Source of the DNA: Geodermatophilus sabuli
GTDB lineage: Bacteria; Actinomycetota; Actinomycetes; Mycobacteriales; Geodermatophilaceae
Assembly (NCBI RefSeq): GCF_900215145.1
Contig: NZ_OBDO01000002.1
Span: 372,001 to 436,000, forward strand
Reading direction: 5' to 3'
Length of the DNA: 64,000 bases
The notes below the pieces were generated by a model, which was given only the letters and a program-made list of their open reading frames with translations, had not been told where the DNA came from and searched no databases. The position numbers and the translations under genes are program-made. This document shows positions 41,741-49,766 of the stretch, in pieces (within the stretch, counting starts at the first letter, position 1; each line of letters begins with the position of its first letter).

Positions 41741-41863
41741 GCCATGAGAGTGCGGCGCACGGTGGCCCCGCGACATCAGGGAAGGCCCCCAATCGACCCT
41801 GGTCCGGTACTCCAGGGTGATCACCGGTGTGAGACGGCGTCGCGCGGTGCGACGATCGACAGC

Positions 41864-43042
41864 GTGACGACGACTGCCCTCGTGCCGCAGCGCCCGCCGC
41901 TGGCGCGCCCGCAGTCGGGGCGGCTGCTGGCCGGTGTCGCGGTGGGGACGGCGGTCCACCTGAAGCTGGACCCGCTCGTCGTCCGCATCGTCTTCGTGGT
42001 GCTCGCCGTCACCGGTGTCGGCGTCATCGCCTACGCGTTGCTGTGGTTCTTCATGCCCGTCACGGACGTCGACGTGGTGCCCGAGGCCACCGACGCGGAC
42101 ACCGAGCCCAGCCGCCGGCAGGCGCTCGGGCTGACCCTGCTGGGGTTCGGGGCACTCATCCTGGTGACCAACCTGGCCACCTGGGGCAACAGCGACCTCG
42201 TCGTCCCGCTGGTCCTGGTCGGCGCCGGGCTGGCGGTCATCTGGCGGCAGCTGGACACCGACCGCACCCTGGCCCGGCCCGGGGTGCCGTGGGTGCTGGC
42301 CGGCGGCATCGCCCTCGGCGTGGTCGGCGTGGTGCTGCTGCTGGCCACGACCGGTCAGCTGGCCAACGCCCGCAACGGCTTCGCCGCGACCCTGGTCATC
42401 CTCGTCGGCCTCGTCCTGGCCACCGCCCCGCTGTGGCGGCGTCTGCTCGCCTCGCGGGAGGCCGAACGCACCGCGCGGGTCCGCTCGGAGGAGCGGGCCG
42501 CCGTCGCCGCCCACCTGCACGACTCCGTGCTGCAGACGCTGGCGCTGATCCAGCGCCACGCCGAGGACCCCAAGGCGGTGGCCCGGCTGGCGCGCAGCCA
42601 GGAGCGCGAGCTGCGGACCTGGCTCTACGAGCCGGAGAAGGCGGCCGGGGGCACCTGGGCGGCGCTGGTCTCCGGCATGGTGGCCGAGGTGGAGGCCGAC
42701 CACGCGCTGACCGTCGAGTCGGTGGTGGTCGGGGACACGCCGGTCGACGACGCGCTCGCCGCCCTGGGCGCGGCCACCAAGGAGGCCCTCGTCAACGCGG
42801 CCAAGCACTCCGGCGCGACGTCGGCGGACCTGTACACCGAGGTGACCCCGCAGCGGGTGGAGGTCTTCGTCCGCGACCGGGGCGCCGGGTTCGACCCGGG
42901 CGCCGTGCCGGCCGACCGGCGCGGGCTGCGGGACTCCGTCACCGGACGGCTGTCCCGGGTGGGTGGGACGGCGACGGTGCGTTCCGCGCCGGGAGAGGGG
43001 ACCGAGGTCGAGATGTACCTGCCGAGGGAGGAGGCCGCGTGA
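41864..43042 (+). CDS. PspC-domain histidine kinase
   Basis: A 392-residue sensor kinase. The N-terminal PspC domain (about residues 12-65, RLLAGVAVGTAVHLKLDPLV) precedes three or four more membrane segments. The dimerisation box AAHLHDSVLQTLALIQRH carries the phospho-accepting His, and the ATPase domain has EALVNAAKHSGA, VRDRGAGFDPG and GLRDSVTGRL, typical of the NarL-partner HisKA_3 group. It overlaps its response regulator by 4 bases (GTGA). Likely to sense membrane or cell-wall stress, by family knowledge. Confidence 0.88.
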   Translation: MTTTALVPQRPPLARPQSGRLLAGVAVGTAVHLKLDPLVVRIVFVVLAVTGVGVIAYALLWFFMPVTDVDVVPEATDADTEPSRRQALGLTLLGFGALILVTNLATWGNSDLVVPLVLVGAGLAVIWRQLDTDRTLARPGVPWVLAGGIALGVVGVVLLLATTGQLANARNGFAATLVILVGLVLATAPLWRRLLASREAERTARVRSEERAAVAAHLHDSVLQTLALIQRHAEDPKAVARLARSQERELRTWLYEPEKAAGGTWAALVSGMVAEVEADHALTVESVVVGDTPVDDALAALGAATKEALVNAAKHSGATSADLYTEVTPQRVEVFVRDRGAGFDPGAVPADRRGLRDSVTGRLSRVGGTATVRSAPGEGTEVEMYLPREEAA

Positions 43043-43728
43043 CCTCGGGTGAGGCCGTGGAGGCGCCGGCGAGGCCGCGCGTCTTCCTCGTCGACGACCA
43101 CGCCATGGTCCGCTCGGGCGTGCGCACCGAGCTGGGCGACGCCGTGACCGTCGTGGGGGAGGCCGCCGACGTCGCAGGCGCGGTCGACGGCATCCGGTCG
43201 ACCGTGCCCGACGTCGTGCTGCTCGACGTCCATCTGCCTGGTGGCGGCGGGCACGCGGTGCTCGAGACGCTGCGCGCCGAGCTGCCGACGGTGCGCTGGC
43301 TGGCGCTGTCGGTGTCCGACGCCGCCGAGGACGTCATCGCCGTCATCCGGGCCGGCGCCCGCGGGTACGTCACCAAGACCATCTCCGGGCCGGACCTGCT
43401 CGACGCGGTCCACCGGGTCGCCGACGGGGACGTGGTGTTCAGCCCGCGGCTGGCCGGCTTCGTGCTCGACGCGTTCGCCGCGACGTCGGCGTCCGCCCCG
43501 GCCCCGTCGGAGGACCCGGCGACCGATCCCGGGCTGGACCTGCTCAGCGCCCGCGAGCGGGAGGTCATGCAGCTGCTGGCCCGCGGCTACACCTACCGGG
43601 AGATCGGCTCGCGGCTGTTCATCTCGGTGAAGACGGTCGAGTCCCACGCGTCCAACGTGCTGCGCAAGCTCCAGCTGTCCAACCGCAACGAGCTCACCCG
43701 CTGGGCGGCGACCAACCGCCTGCTCTGA
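43039..43728 (+). CDS. NarL/LuxR-family response regulator
   Basis: A 229-residue regulator. The receiver has VFLVDDHAMVRSGVRTEL, the phosphorylated Asp in VVLLDVHLPGGGG and the Lys in GYVTKTISG; the C-terminal helix-turn-helix has LSAREREVMQLLARGYTYRE and SVKTVESHASNVLRKLQLSN. It is the partner of the preceding PspC-kinase. A GTCGGCCGG/CCGGCCGAC hairpin lies 70 bases after the gene. Confidence 0.93.
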   Translation: MTSGEAVEAPARPRVFLVDDHAMVRSGVRTELGDAVTVVGEAADVAGAVDGIRSTVPDVVLLDVHLPGGGGHAVLETLRAELPTVRWLALSVSDAAEDVIAVIRAGARGYVTKTISGPDLLDAVHRVADGDVVFSPRLAGFVLDAFAATSASAPAPSEDPATDPGLDLLSAREREVMQLLARGYTYREIGSRLFISVKTVESHASNVLRKLQLSNRNELTRWAATNRLL

Positions 43729-43798
43729 GGTCGCCCGAGCCCGAGACGGGAGAGGACGGCGGGGCCGCCCTCGCATGACGTGTTCTGCGGCGGGAGAT

Positions 43799-43817
43799 GT
43801 CGGCCGGTCCGGCCGAC
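43799..43817 (+). terminator. Hairpin downstream of the two-component genes
   Basis: GTCGGCCGG-t-CCGGCCGAC, a 9-bp palindrome with a single central base, 70 bases after the response regulator stop and 115 bases before the secreted protein gene. Weak as a terminator, since no T-run follows. Confidence 0.4.
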
Positions 43818-43931
43818 CCGCCGGATGTGGCCCACGTCACGCGAGGGGTGTCACGACGTCTTCGGTGTGGGTCCCGGGAACCGGGGCCCGCGTCGCACCC
43901 GACGCCGGTACAGCACTGAGGACGTCACCAC

Positions 43932-44486
43932 ATGAATGCACAAGAGCACGTCACCGCGTCCACTCGTGACGCGGAGCGGACACCCCCTCGCCTCCACCGC
44001 AGGATCCTCGCGCTGGTCGTCAGCTTCGCAGTGGTCAGCGTCCTGGGCATGGCGGCCGGGGGTGCGGCGGCGGCCGCACCGCCGGCAGCCGCCCTCGAGC
44101 AGGCGGTCACCGGGACGGTCAACGGTGTCGCGACCGAGGGGACTCTCGACATCCAGCGGTTCGTCGTGGAGGACGGCGCCCTGCAGGCGGTGGGGACCCT
44201 CACCGGCTTCGGCCCGGCTCCGTTGGACGTCACCTGGCCGGTCGACCTCAACCAGACCACCGGCACGTGCGAGATCCTCAACCTCGTGCTCGGGCCATTG
44301 GACCTGGATCTGCTGGGCCTCGTGATCCACCTGGACCAGGTCGTCCTGACGATCACCGCCGAGCAGGGGCCGGGCAACCTGCTGGGCAACCTGCTGTGCG
44401 CCATCGCCGGGCTGCTCGACGGACCGGGCAACCCGCTGGGTGGGATCGCAGCGCTGCTGAACCGGATCCTCGCCATCCTCGGCTGA
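43932..44486 (+). CDS. Secreted protein of unknown function
   Basis: A 184-residue protein with a Sec signal: basic RRILALV, a hydrophobic stretch to about residue 44 and an AAAAAP cleavage region near residue 50. The mature part of about 135 residues has no known domain: DIQRFVVEDGALQAVGTLTG, then leucine-rich LNLVLGPLDLDLLGLVIHLD and a glycine/leucine end with NLLGNLLCAIAGLLDGPGNP. Two cysteines could form a disulfide. It looks like a small beta-rich exported actinobacterial protein; no function can be named. A perfect terminator follows. Confidence 0.8.
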   Translation: MNAQEHVTASTRDAERTPPRLHRRILALVVSFAVVSVLGMAAGGAAAAAPPAAALEQAVTGTVNGVATEGTLDIQRFVVEDGALQAVGTLTGFGPAPLDVTWPVDLNQTTGTCEILNLVLGPLDLDLLGLVIHLDQVVLTITAEQGPGNLLGNLLCAIAGLLDGPGNPLGGIAALLNRILAILG

Positions 44487-44502
44487 CCTCCGGCGCGTTG
44501 GG

Positions 44503-44536
44503 CGGTGCCCCCGGCCTCCCGGCCGGGGGCACCGCT
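44503..44536. terminator. Terminator between the secreted protein and deacetylase genes
   Basis: A perfect 15-bp stem (GCGGTGCCCCCGGCC and complement) with loop tccc, between two convergent genes. Confidence 0.85.
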
Positions 44537-44539
44537 GCG

Positions 44540-45316
44540 TCAGCCCGTGTGCACCACGTGGAAGCCCTCGCCCAGGCGGCCCTCGGGCAGGCCGAGGCGG
44601 CGGCCGGTCTCCCGCATCCAGCCGGTCACGAACTCCTCGAGGTCGTCGAGGTGGCCGACCTGGCTGACGTGGCTCGTGAGTGCGGCGAACTTGAGTTCCA
44701 GCACGTCGGTGACGTCGACGACGTGGTCGGCGCGCGGGCTGGCGGTCAGCCAGACCTCCTCGACCGTCCACGCCTCCAGCCCCTCCTCGGCGAGCAGCTC
44801 GGGGAAGGCGAAGGGGTTGCGGGCGTCGGGGTAGACCGCCCGCAGCGTCGACTCACCGACGGTCATGTGGTCGGGGTGGCTGGCGGCGACCCGCTCCCAG
44901 AACCGCTCCGGGGAGCTGGTCAGCACCCGCTGCGGCCGGACCTGCCGGATCACCCGGCTGATGTCGCGCCGCAGGTCCAGGGTCAGCTCCAGCCGCCCGT
45001 CGGGGTAGCCGAGGAACCGGACGTCGGACACGCCGACCGCCTTGGCCGCCGCCTCCTGCTCGGCGCGCCGCAGCGGGCCCATCTGGTCGCGGGGGGTGTC
45101 GTCGAAACCGCCGGCGTCGCCGTCGGTGACGATGAGGTAGGTGACCTCGGTGCCGGCCGCGGTCCACGTGGCGACGGTCCCGGAGCTGCCGAAGTCGATG
45201 TCGTCGGGGTGGGCGAGCACGCACAGGACGCGCTCGACGTGCTGGGAGGGCTGTCGCGGTTCAGGCGGGGGCACTCGTGGGAGCGTAGTGAGGGGCTGGC
45301 GGCGGTGCGCCGTCAC
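44540..45316 (-). CDS. PIG-L/LmbE-family deacetylase
   Basis: A 258-residue zinc deacetylase-like protein. The metal motif AHPDDIDFGSSGTVATW comes first, then VTDGDAGGFDDTP, VRFLGYPDGRLE and ASHPDHMTVGE with a further metal histidine. Related enzymes (MshB, Mca, LmbE, GlcNAc-PI deacetylase) remove acyl groups from amino sugars or cleave amides. The GTG at 45316 overlaps the synthetase stop by 4 bases; GTG at 45274 would match the domain better. Third gene of the phosphopantetheinyl transferase operon, so its substrate may be the product of the synthetase. Confidence 0.85.
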   Translation of the reverse strand: MTAHRRQPLTTLPRVPPPEPRQPSQHVERVLCVLAHPDDIDFGSSGTVATWTAAGTEVTYLIVTDGDAGGFDDTPRDQMGPLRRAEQEAAAKAVGVSDVRFLGYPDGRLELTLDLRRDISRVIRQVRPQRVLTSSPERFWERVAASHPDHMTVGESTLRAVYPDARNPFAFPELLAEEGLEAWTVEEVWLTASPRADHVVDVTDVLELKFAALTSHVSQVGHLDDLEEFVTGWMRETGRRLGLPEGRLGEGFHVVHTG

Positions 45317-48258
45317 GCGAGCGTGGCCGACAGGCGGCGGGCCAGCTCGAGGACGTGCGGGTGGGCCAGCACGCTGTTGTGGTCGGCGGGGATCTCCGTG
45401 ACCAGGAGGTGCGGGGCCGCCCGGCGCCAGGCCGCGAGCGTGTTGCCCACCACGGGGAGGCGTCGGGCCGCCTGGAAGTACGTCACCGCCCCGTCGTAGG
45501 GCGTGAGCCGGTGGGCGTTGTACGTGGTCGACGACCGGAGCCACGCGGCTTCCTCGGGGTCGGCGTGCTCGCCGGTCAGGCGCAGGTGCAGCTGCTCGGT
45601 CAGCCGTGCGGGGGAGCGCAGGGTGTCCCAGCGGCCCGCCCACCGGCGCGCGGCCGCCTCGCGGGGTGTCAGGCTCGCCGTGGGCGGGAGGGCGTCGACG
45701 AGGCCGAGGAAGGCGACGGGGTGCCCCGCGGCCCTGAGCCGGCACGCCACCTCGTAGACCAGCAGCCCGCCGAACGAGTAGCCGACCAGGCTGTGCGGTC
45801 CCGTCGGCTGGACAGTCAGCAGCTGACCGGTGGTGTCGTCGGCGAGCTCGGCGATGCTGCGCCGCCGGCCGTCGCCGTCGCTCAGCGCCGGCTGCACGCC
45901 GTACACGGGCCGGTCGGTCTCGAGGGCGACGACGAGTGCCTGCAGCTCGTTGAGCTGCCCCCATGCGTCACAGGCGAGGAAGACCGGCCGACCGGTGCCG
46001 GGCCGCAGGAGCTGGACCCCGGTGGTCTCGCCCCGGGGGCTCTGCTCGATCGTCCGTGCCAGCCCCTGGAGGGTCGGGTCGGCGTAGAAGGTCAGGATCT
46101 GCACATCCACGCCCAGGTCGAGCTTCACCCGGCGCAGGAGGCTCATCACCTGCCGGGACGAGCCGCCCAGGTCCATGAAGTCGTCGTCCGGCCGCGTGTC
46201 GGCGGTGCCGAGGACCTCCCGCCAGATCCGCGCCAGGGGCTCCGGCACGGAGACGCCTGCCGCGGCCCGGGGGACGGCGGTGCTGTGCCCGGGCCCGGGG
46301 GCGGGCTCATCGGAGCCCGCCGCGCGCTCGACGGCAGCCCGGATGACGGCCAGACACCCCGGGTTGCGCAGCGCCGCCTCGTTGGCGACCACGTCGCCGT
46401 TGACCGCGTCACGGGCGGCCCGTTCGGAGGCCTTGCCGTTGTGGGTCACCGGCAGCTCGGGGACCGCCAGCACCAGGGACGGCACGTGCGCGGGGGACGC
46501 GTTGCGCCGGAGGGCGCGGCGGATCCTCCGCTCCAGCTCGCCGTCGAGGGCGGCTCCCGGCTGCAGCACCACGAGCAGGACCATCCGGGTCCGGCCCGGG
46601 GCGGAGGCGTCCCGCTGCTCGACGGCCATGGCGCTGGTGATCTCGGTGACCTCGTGCAGGGCCGTGTAGACCTCGCTGGGGCCGATCCGCACGCCGTTGA
46701 CGTTGAGCACCCCGTCGGAGCGGCCGTGCATGCGGGCCGAGCCGTCCGGGCCGAACTCCACGAGGTCGCCGTGGGTCCACACCCCGGCGTGCTGGGAGAA
46801 GTACGCGCGGTGGAAGCGGGAGCCGTCCGGGTCCTGGAGGAAGCCGATCGGTCGTGACGGGAACGGCCGGCGGCAGACCAGTTCACCCACCTCGCCGGCG
46901 ACCTCCCGGCCGTCCGGGTCGACGGCGACGACGTCCAGGCCGAGGCTGCGCGTCTGGCACCGGCCCGGGCTGACGGGCAGCTCGGGGTGGCCGAGGACGA
47001 AGCAGCCGAGGATGTCGGTGCCCCCCGAGATCGACTGCAGCGGCTGGGGTCCCACCGCCCGGGCCACCCACTCGAACTGCCAGTCGTGCAGGACGGCACC
47101 GGTGGACAGCACGGCGCGCAGGTGGCTCAGGTCGTACTCGTCCGCGGGCCGGTGGCCGGCGTCCTGGCACAGCTGGAGGTAGGTGGGGCTCGTCCCGAAC
47201 ACGGTCACGCGTTCGTCGGCGACGATCCGCCAGAGGGTCTCGGGTCCGTGGACGGGGCCGTCGTAGACGACGACCGATGCGCCGACCGCCAGCGCGGACA
47301 GCTGCCAGTTCCACATCATCCAGGCGGTGGTGGTGTGGAAGTACATGCGGTCCGCGGGCCGGAGGTCGCCGTGCAGGCGGTGCTCCTTGAGGTGCTCGAG
47401 CAACGCGCCACCCGCCCCGTGGACGATCGCCTTGGGCGGTCCGGTCGTGCCCGACGAGAACATCACGAACAGCGGGTGGTCGAACGGCAGCCGTGGCCAG
47501 TCCGGGCGCGGGGCACCCGCCGCGGCCGCGACCAGGTCGGGAAGGCGGGTCGCCGGGGCGTCACCCACGGGCAGCTCGTCGAGGAGCACGAGGCGGCGCA
47601 CCGTCGGGAGGCCGGCCAGCAACGCCGAGGTGCCCTCTTCGGGTCCTCCGTGCAGGCCGTTCCGGTCGAGCAGCAGCAGCTGGGCCTCCACCTGCTGGAA
47701 GCGGCCGAGGAGCGCGGCCGTGCCGACGTCCGGCGTCGACGTCGCGACGACGGCACCCAGGGACGCCGCCGCCAGGACGGCCACCGCCACGGTGGCGTTG
47801 TTCGGCGCCACCGCGAGGACCCGGCTGCCGACTCCGATCCCGGCGTCGGCCAGCGCGGCGGCGGTCACGCCGACCGCCTCGCGCAGCTCCCGCCGGCTGA
47901 GGCGCTCCGCCGGCCGGTCGGCGTGCAGCGACGTCAGCGCGGGGGCCTCGTCGTCCACCCCCGGCAGCGGGCGCAGCAGGGCCTCGACGTAGTTGAGGCG
48001 CACCTCGGGGAAGAAGCGCGCTCCCTCGACGTCATCGCCGACGACCGTCGGCTCGGGGCTGCCCGACCACGGCAGGCCCGACCACTCGAGGAGGGTGCGC
48101 CAGAACGCGTCGCCCTCCCGGATCGAGAAGTCGTGGAACGCCAACGGCGAGCCGAGGGGGCGGCCCGCGAGCTCCTCGCAGCGCGCACGGAACTCCGCCC
48201 ACTGGGAGGTCCGGGGTTCCTCTCCCGCTGGGGTGGACGCGGTGACCGTCGCCGTCAT
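45313..48258 (-). CDS. NRPS-like synthetase: acetoacetyl-CoA-synthetase-like adenylation, carrier, thioesterase
   Basis: A 981-residue three-domain enzyme. Residues about 15-650 resemble acetoacetyl-CoA synthetase: FHDFSIREGDAFWRTLLEWS, SSGTTG at 268-273, HTTTAWMMWNWQLSALAVGA, SISGGTDILGCFVLG, GRSDGVLNVNGVRIGPSEVY and HNGKASE with the C-terminal lysine. A carrier domain follows (about 680-750), with DFMDLGGSSRQ and phosphopantetheine Ser near 701. The thioesterase (about 765-975) has GYSFGG (Ser828), LVDALPP and PADHNSVLAHP. There is no condensation or ketosynthase domain. The activated acid may be a keto or hydroxy acid (inference). The ATG overlaps the upstream transferase gene by ATGA. Confidence 0.88.
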   Translation of the reverse strand: MTATVTASTPAGEEPRTSQWAEFRARCEELAGRPLGSPLAFHDFSIREGDAFWRTLLEWSGLPWSGSPEPTVVGDDVEGARFFPEVRLNYVEALLRPLPGVDDEAPALTSLHADRPAERLSRRELREAVGVTAAALADAGIGVGSRVLAVAPNNATVAVAVLAAASLGAVVATSTPDVGTAALLGRFQQVEAQLLLLDRNGLHGGPEEGTSALLAGLPTVRRLVLLDELPVGDAPATRLPDLVAAAAGAPRPDWPRLPFDHPLFVMFSSGTTGPPKAIVHGAGGALLEHLKEHRLHGDLRPADRMYFHTTTAWMMWNWQLSALAVGASVVVYDGPVHGPETLWRIVADERVTVFGTSPTYLQLCQDAGHRPADEYDLSHLRAVLSTGAVLHDWQFEWVARAVGPQPLQSISGGTDILGCFVLGHPELPVSPGRCQTRSLGLDVVAVDPDGREVAGEVGELVCRRPFPSRPIGFLQDPDGSRFHRAYFSQHAGVWTHGDLVEFGPDGSARMHGRSDGVLNVNGVRIGPSEVYTALHEVTEITSAMAVEQRDASAPGRTRMVLLVVLQPGAALDGELERRIRRALRRNASPAHVPSLVLAVPELPVTHNGKASERAARDAVNGDVVANEAALRNPGCLAVIRAAVERAAGSDEPAPGPGHSTAVPRAAAGVSVPEPLARIWREVLGTADTRPDDDFMDLGGSSRQVMSLLRRVKLDLGVDVQILTFYADPTLQGLARTIEQSPRGETTGVQLLRPGTGRPVFLACDAWGQLNELQALVVALETDRPVYGVQPALSDGDGRRRSIAELADDTTGQLLTVQPTGPHSLVGYSFGGLLVYEVACRLRAAGHPVAFLGLVDALPPTASLTPREAAARRWAGRWDTLRSPARLTEQLHLRLTGEHADPEEAAWLRSSTTYNAHRLTPYDGAVTYFQAARRLPVVGNTLAAWRRAAPHLLVTEIPADHNSVLAHPHVLELARRLSATLA

Positions 48259-49022
48259 GAGCGAACACCCTTCTCCAGTGACCAGATGCCGTGACCGAGC
48301 ACGCGAGGCGCGAGGGGGCGACGGCGCCGCGCGACCCGACGCGAGGTGGCGAGGCTCGCGACGAACCCGACCGGTACGGGGACGGCGACGACGTGCCAGC
48401 GGCCCACCCTGCGCTCCGATCCCTCCCCGGTGCCGGTGTCGACCAGCCGGGGTGGCGTCGCGATCCCGGACCCGGACGCCTTCAGCACGGCCTCCTTCAC
48501 CGTCCAGGTCCGCGCTGCGACTCGAGCCCGCTGCGGTTCTCCGAGCACGGCGATGGCGCCCGCCTCCCGGTCGGTGAGCCAGCCCTCGTCCCGGGTGTCC
48601 GGCGTCCACGGGCCCACCTGCTCGAGGTCGATCCCGACCTGCGTCCCGCGCCCGAGGACCACCAGCCCGAGGTCGGCGCTGGCCGCGCAGCTGACGTCGA
48701 GGCTCCGCGCGCCGGGGACCGTGGCCGGTACGAACGGGCGTCCGGCCGGCGTCAGTGACAGGGGGACGCGGCTCGGCGTGCAGGAGAGCTCCGCCGCGAT
48801 CACGCACCGTAACGCCGCTCGAAGGGCGATGCGGCGCCGACGCACGGCGGGTGTGCCGCGGTCGGCGCGACTCAGCTCCGCGTCGGTGAGTGCGGTCGCG
48901 GCCCGGGCCAGTGTGGACTCGTCGGGCCCGAGGTCGACCAGCCAGACGTCGACGGGCGGGCGCCGGGGCCGTCCGAGCACAGCACTGCGTGCAGTGCCGT
49001 CACTGACCGTGAGGTTCGGCAT
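48255..49022 (-). CDS. Sfp-type 4'-phosphopantetheinyl transferase
   Basis: A 255-residue transferase. The Mg-binding GIDLEQVGPW and the catalytic WTVKEAVLKASGSG are the two signatures of the family; PLSLTPAGRPFVPA is the P1-type motif. It should activate the carrier domain of the synthetase encoded next, whose ATG overlaps this gene's TGA. The start MPNLTVSDGTARSAVLGRPR at 49022 lies near a 300-base non-coding region. First gene of the operon. Confidence 0.9.
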   Translation of the reverse strand: MPNLTVSDGTARSAVLGRPRRPPVDVWLVDLGPDESTLARAATALTDAELSRADRGTPAVRRRRIALRAALRCVIAAELSCTPSRVPLSLTPAGRPFVPATVPGARSLDVSCAASADLGLVVLGRGTQVGIDLEQVGPWTPDTRDEGWLTDREAGAIAVLGEPQRARVAARTWTVKEAVLKASGSGIATPPRLVDTGTGEGSERRVGRWHVVAVPVPVGFVASLATSRRVARRRRPLAPRVLGHGIWSLEKGVRS

Positions 49023-49177
49023 CGTCGCATAGTGGCACGAGGACGCGGGAACACGCTCGCCCTCCGTCGCGGTGTCCACCGATCCGGTGGCCCCACCCCC
49101 GCGGACCCGTCGCGACGGGCCACGGCGGGACGCGCCGCAGGGGTTCCGTCCCATCGCGGACCGGAGCACCTGGCTCG

Positions 49178-49321
49178 TCGCCGGGGGCGTTCGCGGCGGC
49201 CCGCACTCCGTACGCGGCCCTGTGGGCCGGCTCGGACGACGTCACCCTGCTCGGCGCCTGGGGGCCGGTCGAGCAGGGCCACGCCGACGTGACGACGACG
49301 TTCCGGTGGGTGGATCCGCGT
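49178..49321 (+). pseudogene. Fragment of a SnoaL-like (ketosteroid-isomerase fold) gene
   Basis: In one frame the bases 49211-49315 read YAALWAGSDDVTLLGAWGPV, then EQGHADVTTTFRWVDPRS, closely resembling the middle of SnoaL_3/DUF4440 proteins (ALWS-x-DDVTLFGAWGP-x-GW-x-FRWVASRF). No start codon or remaining 5' and 3' parts fit, and the frame runs into the antisense of the chorismate mutase gene. Probably a decayed remnant. The surrounding 49023-49177 holds nothing recognisable apart from the expected promoter of the transferase operon. Confidence 0.55.
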
Positions 49322-49600
49322 TCAGAGACGGCCGCGGCCCTGGCGGAGCAGCATCATCCCGAGGATCGCGCCGTCACGGCCGAGCGCCTCCTGGAACCGG
49401 GCGAGCACCTGCTGCTCGCGGGCCAGCGACAGGCGGGTGCCGCCCGCGGTGCGGCGCAGCTCACCGATCTCCTGCGACACGGACAGCCGGCGCCGGACGA
49501 GGTCGATGAGGGCGGCGTCGCAGGCGTCGATCTCCTCGCGGAGCTCGGAGATGCGCACGTCGGTGTCGGTCGCGGCCGTGGTGGGGAGCGTGGCGGTCAT
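49322..49600 (-). CDS. Chorismate mutase (AroQ class)
   Basis: A 92-residue all-helical chorismate mutase converting chorismate to prephenate, the branch point to Phe and Tyr. RISELREEIDACDAALIDLV, RRRLSVSQEIGELRRTAGG and the arginine-lined ALGRDGAILGMMLLRQGRGRL match M. tuberculosis Rv0948c (AroQ delta). Such enzymes are usually stimulated by contact with DAHP synthase. The ATG at 49600 follows a terminator and a leader peptide, so the gene is probably regulated by aromatic amino-acid supply. Located beside pcrA, as in Mycobacterium. Confidence 0.92.
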   Translation of the reverse strand: MTATLPTTAATDTDVRISELREEIDACDAALIDLVRRRLSVSQEIGELRRTAGGTRLSLAREQQVLARFQEALGRDGAILGMMLLRQGRGRL

Positions 49601-49651
49601 GGGGTGTTCCTCCGGGGCGGGCGGCAGGCCGTCGGACCCCTGGAACGAGAA

Positions 49652-49680
49652 ACGCCCCGGGCTCCTCGGGCCCGGGGCGT
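49652..49680 (-). terminator. Attenuator terminator before chorismate mutase
   Basis: On the minus strand ACGCCCCGGGC and GCCCGGGGCGT form an 11-bp stem with a 7-base loop, followed directly by TTCTCGTT. It lies 16 bases after the leader peptide stop and 51 bases before the chorismate mutase ATG, the position expected of a leader-controlled terminator. Confidence 0.8.
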
Positions 49681-49696
49681 CTGTTGCGGCGTGTGC

Positions 49697-49759
49697 TCAG
49701 CCAGCGGTGACGGACACCGGATCCCGGTGGCCGTAGTAAAAGCTGAGCGCGGTGAGCAC
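49697..49759 (-). CDS. Aromatic leader peptide for chorismate mutase
   Basis: A 20-residue ORF starting with GTG: MLTALSFYYGHRDPVSVTAG. Residues 7-9 are Phe-Tyr-Tyr, encoded TTT TAC TAC; TTT is very rare in this GC-rich DNA. A CACCGG-gat-CCGGTG hairpin (49715-49729) follows within the ORF, and a terminator follows its stop. Ribosome stalling at Phe/Tyr codons would plausibly favour an alternative fold and readthrough into chorismate mutase. A CAGACT hexamer ends 7 bases before the GTG, so the leader may be leaderless. Confidence 0.75.
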   Translation of the reverse strand: MLTALSFYYGHRDPVSVTAG

Positions 49760-49766
49760 GGCGGGG

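Noticed and set aside
40811-42808. Extended minus-strand frame continuing the PspC protein upstream through the kinase gene
   Set aside because: The extension is antisense to the kinase PspC and membrane region and lacks conservation; the PspC protein starts well at 41740.
48255-48258. Treating the synthetase as an ordinary acetoacetyl-CoA synthetase
   Set aside because: The protein continues 330 residues past the normal end with intact carrier and thioesterase domains and is coupled to a phosphopantetheinyl transferase.
49023-49292. Short frames on both strands between the transferase and chorismate mutase genes
   Set aside because: Apart from the SnoaL-like fragment they give Arg/Pro-rich products without conserved segments and no good start signals.
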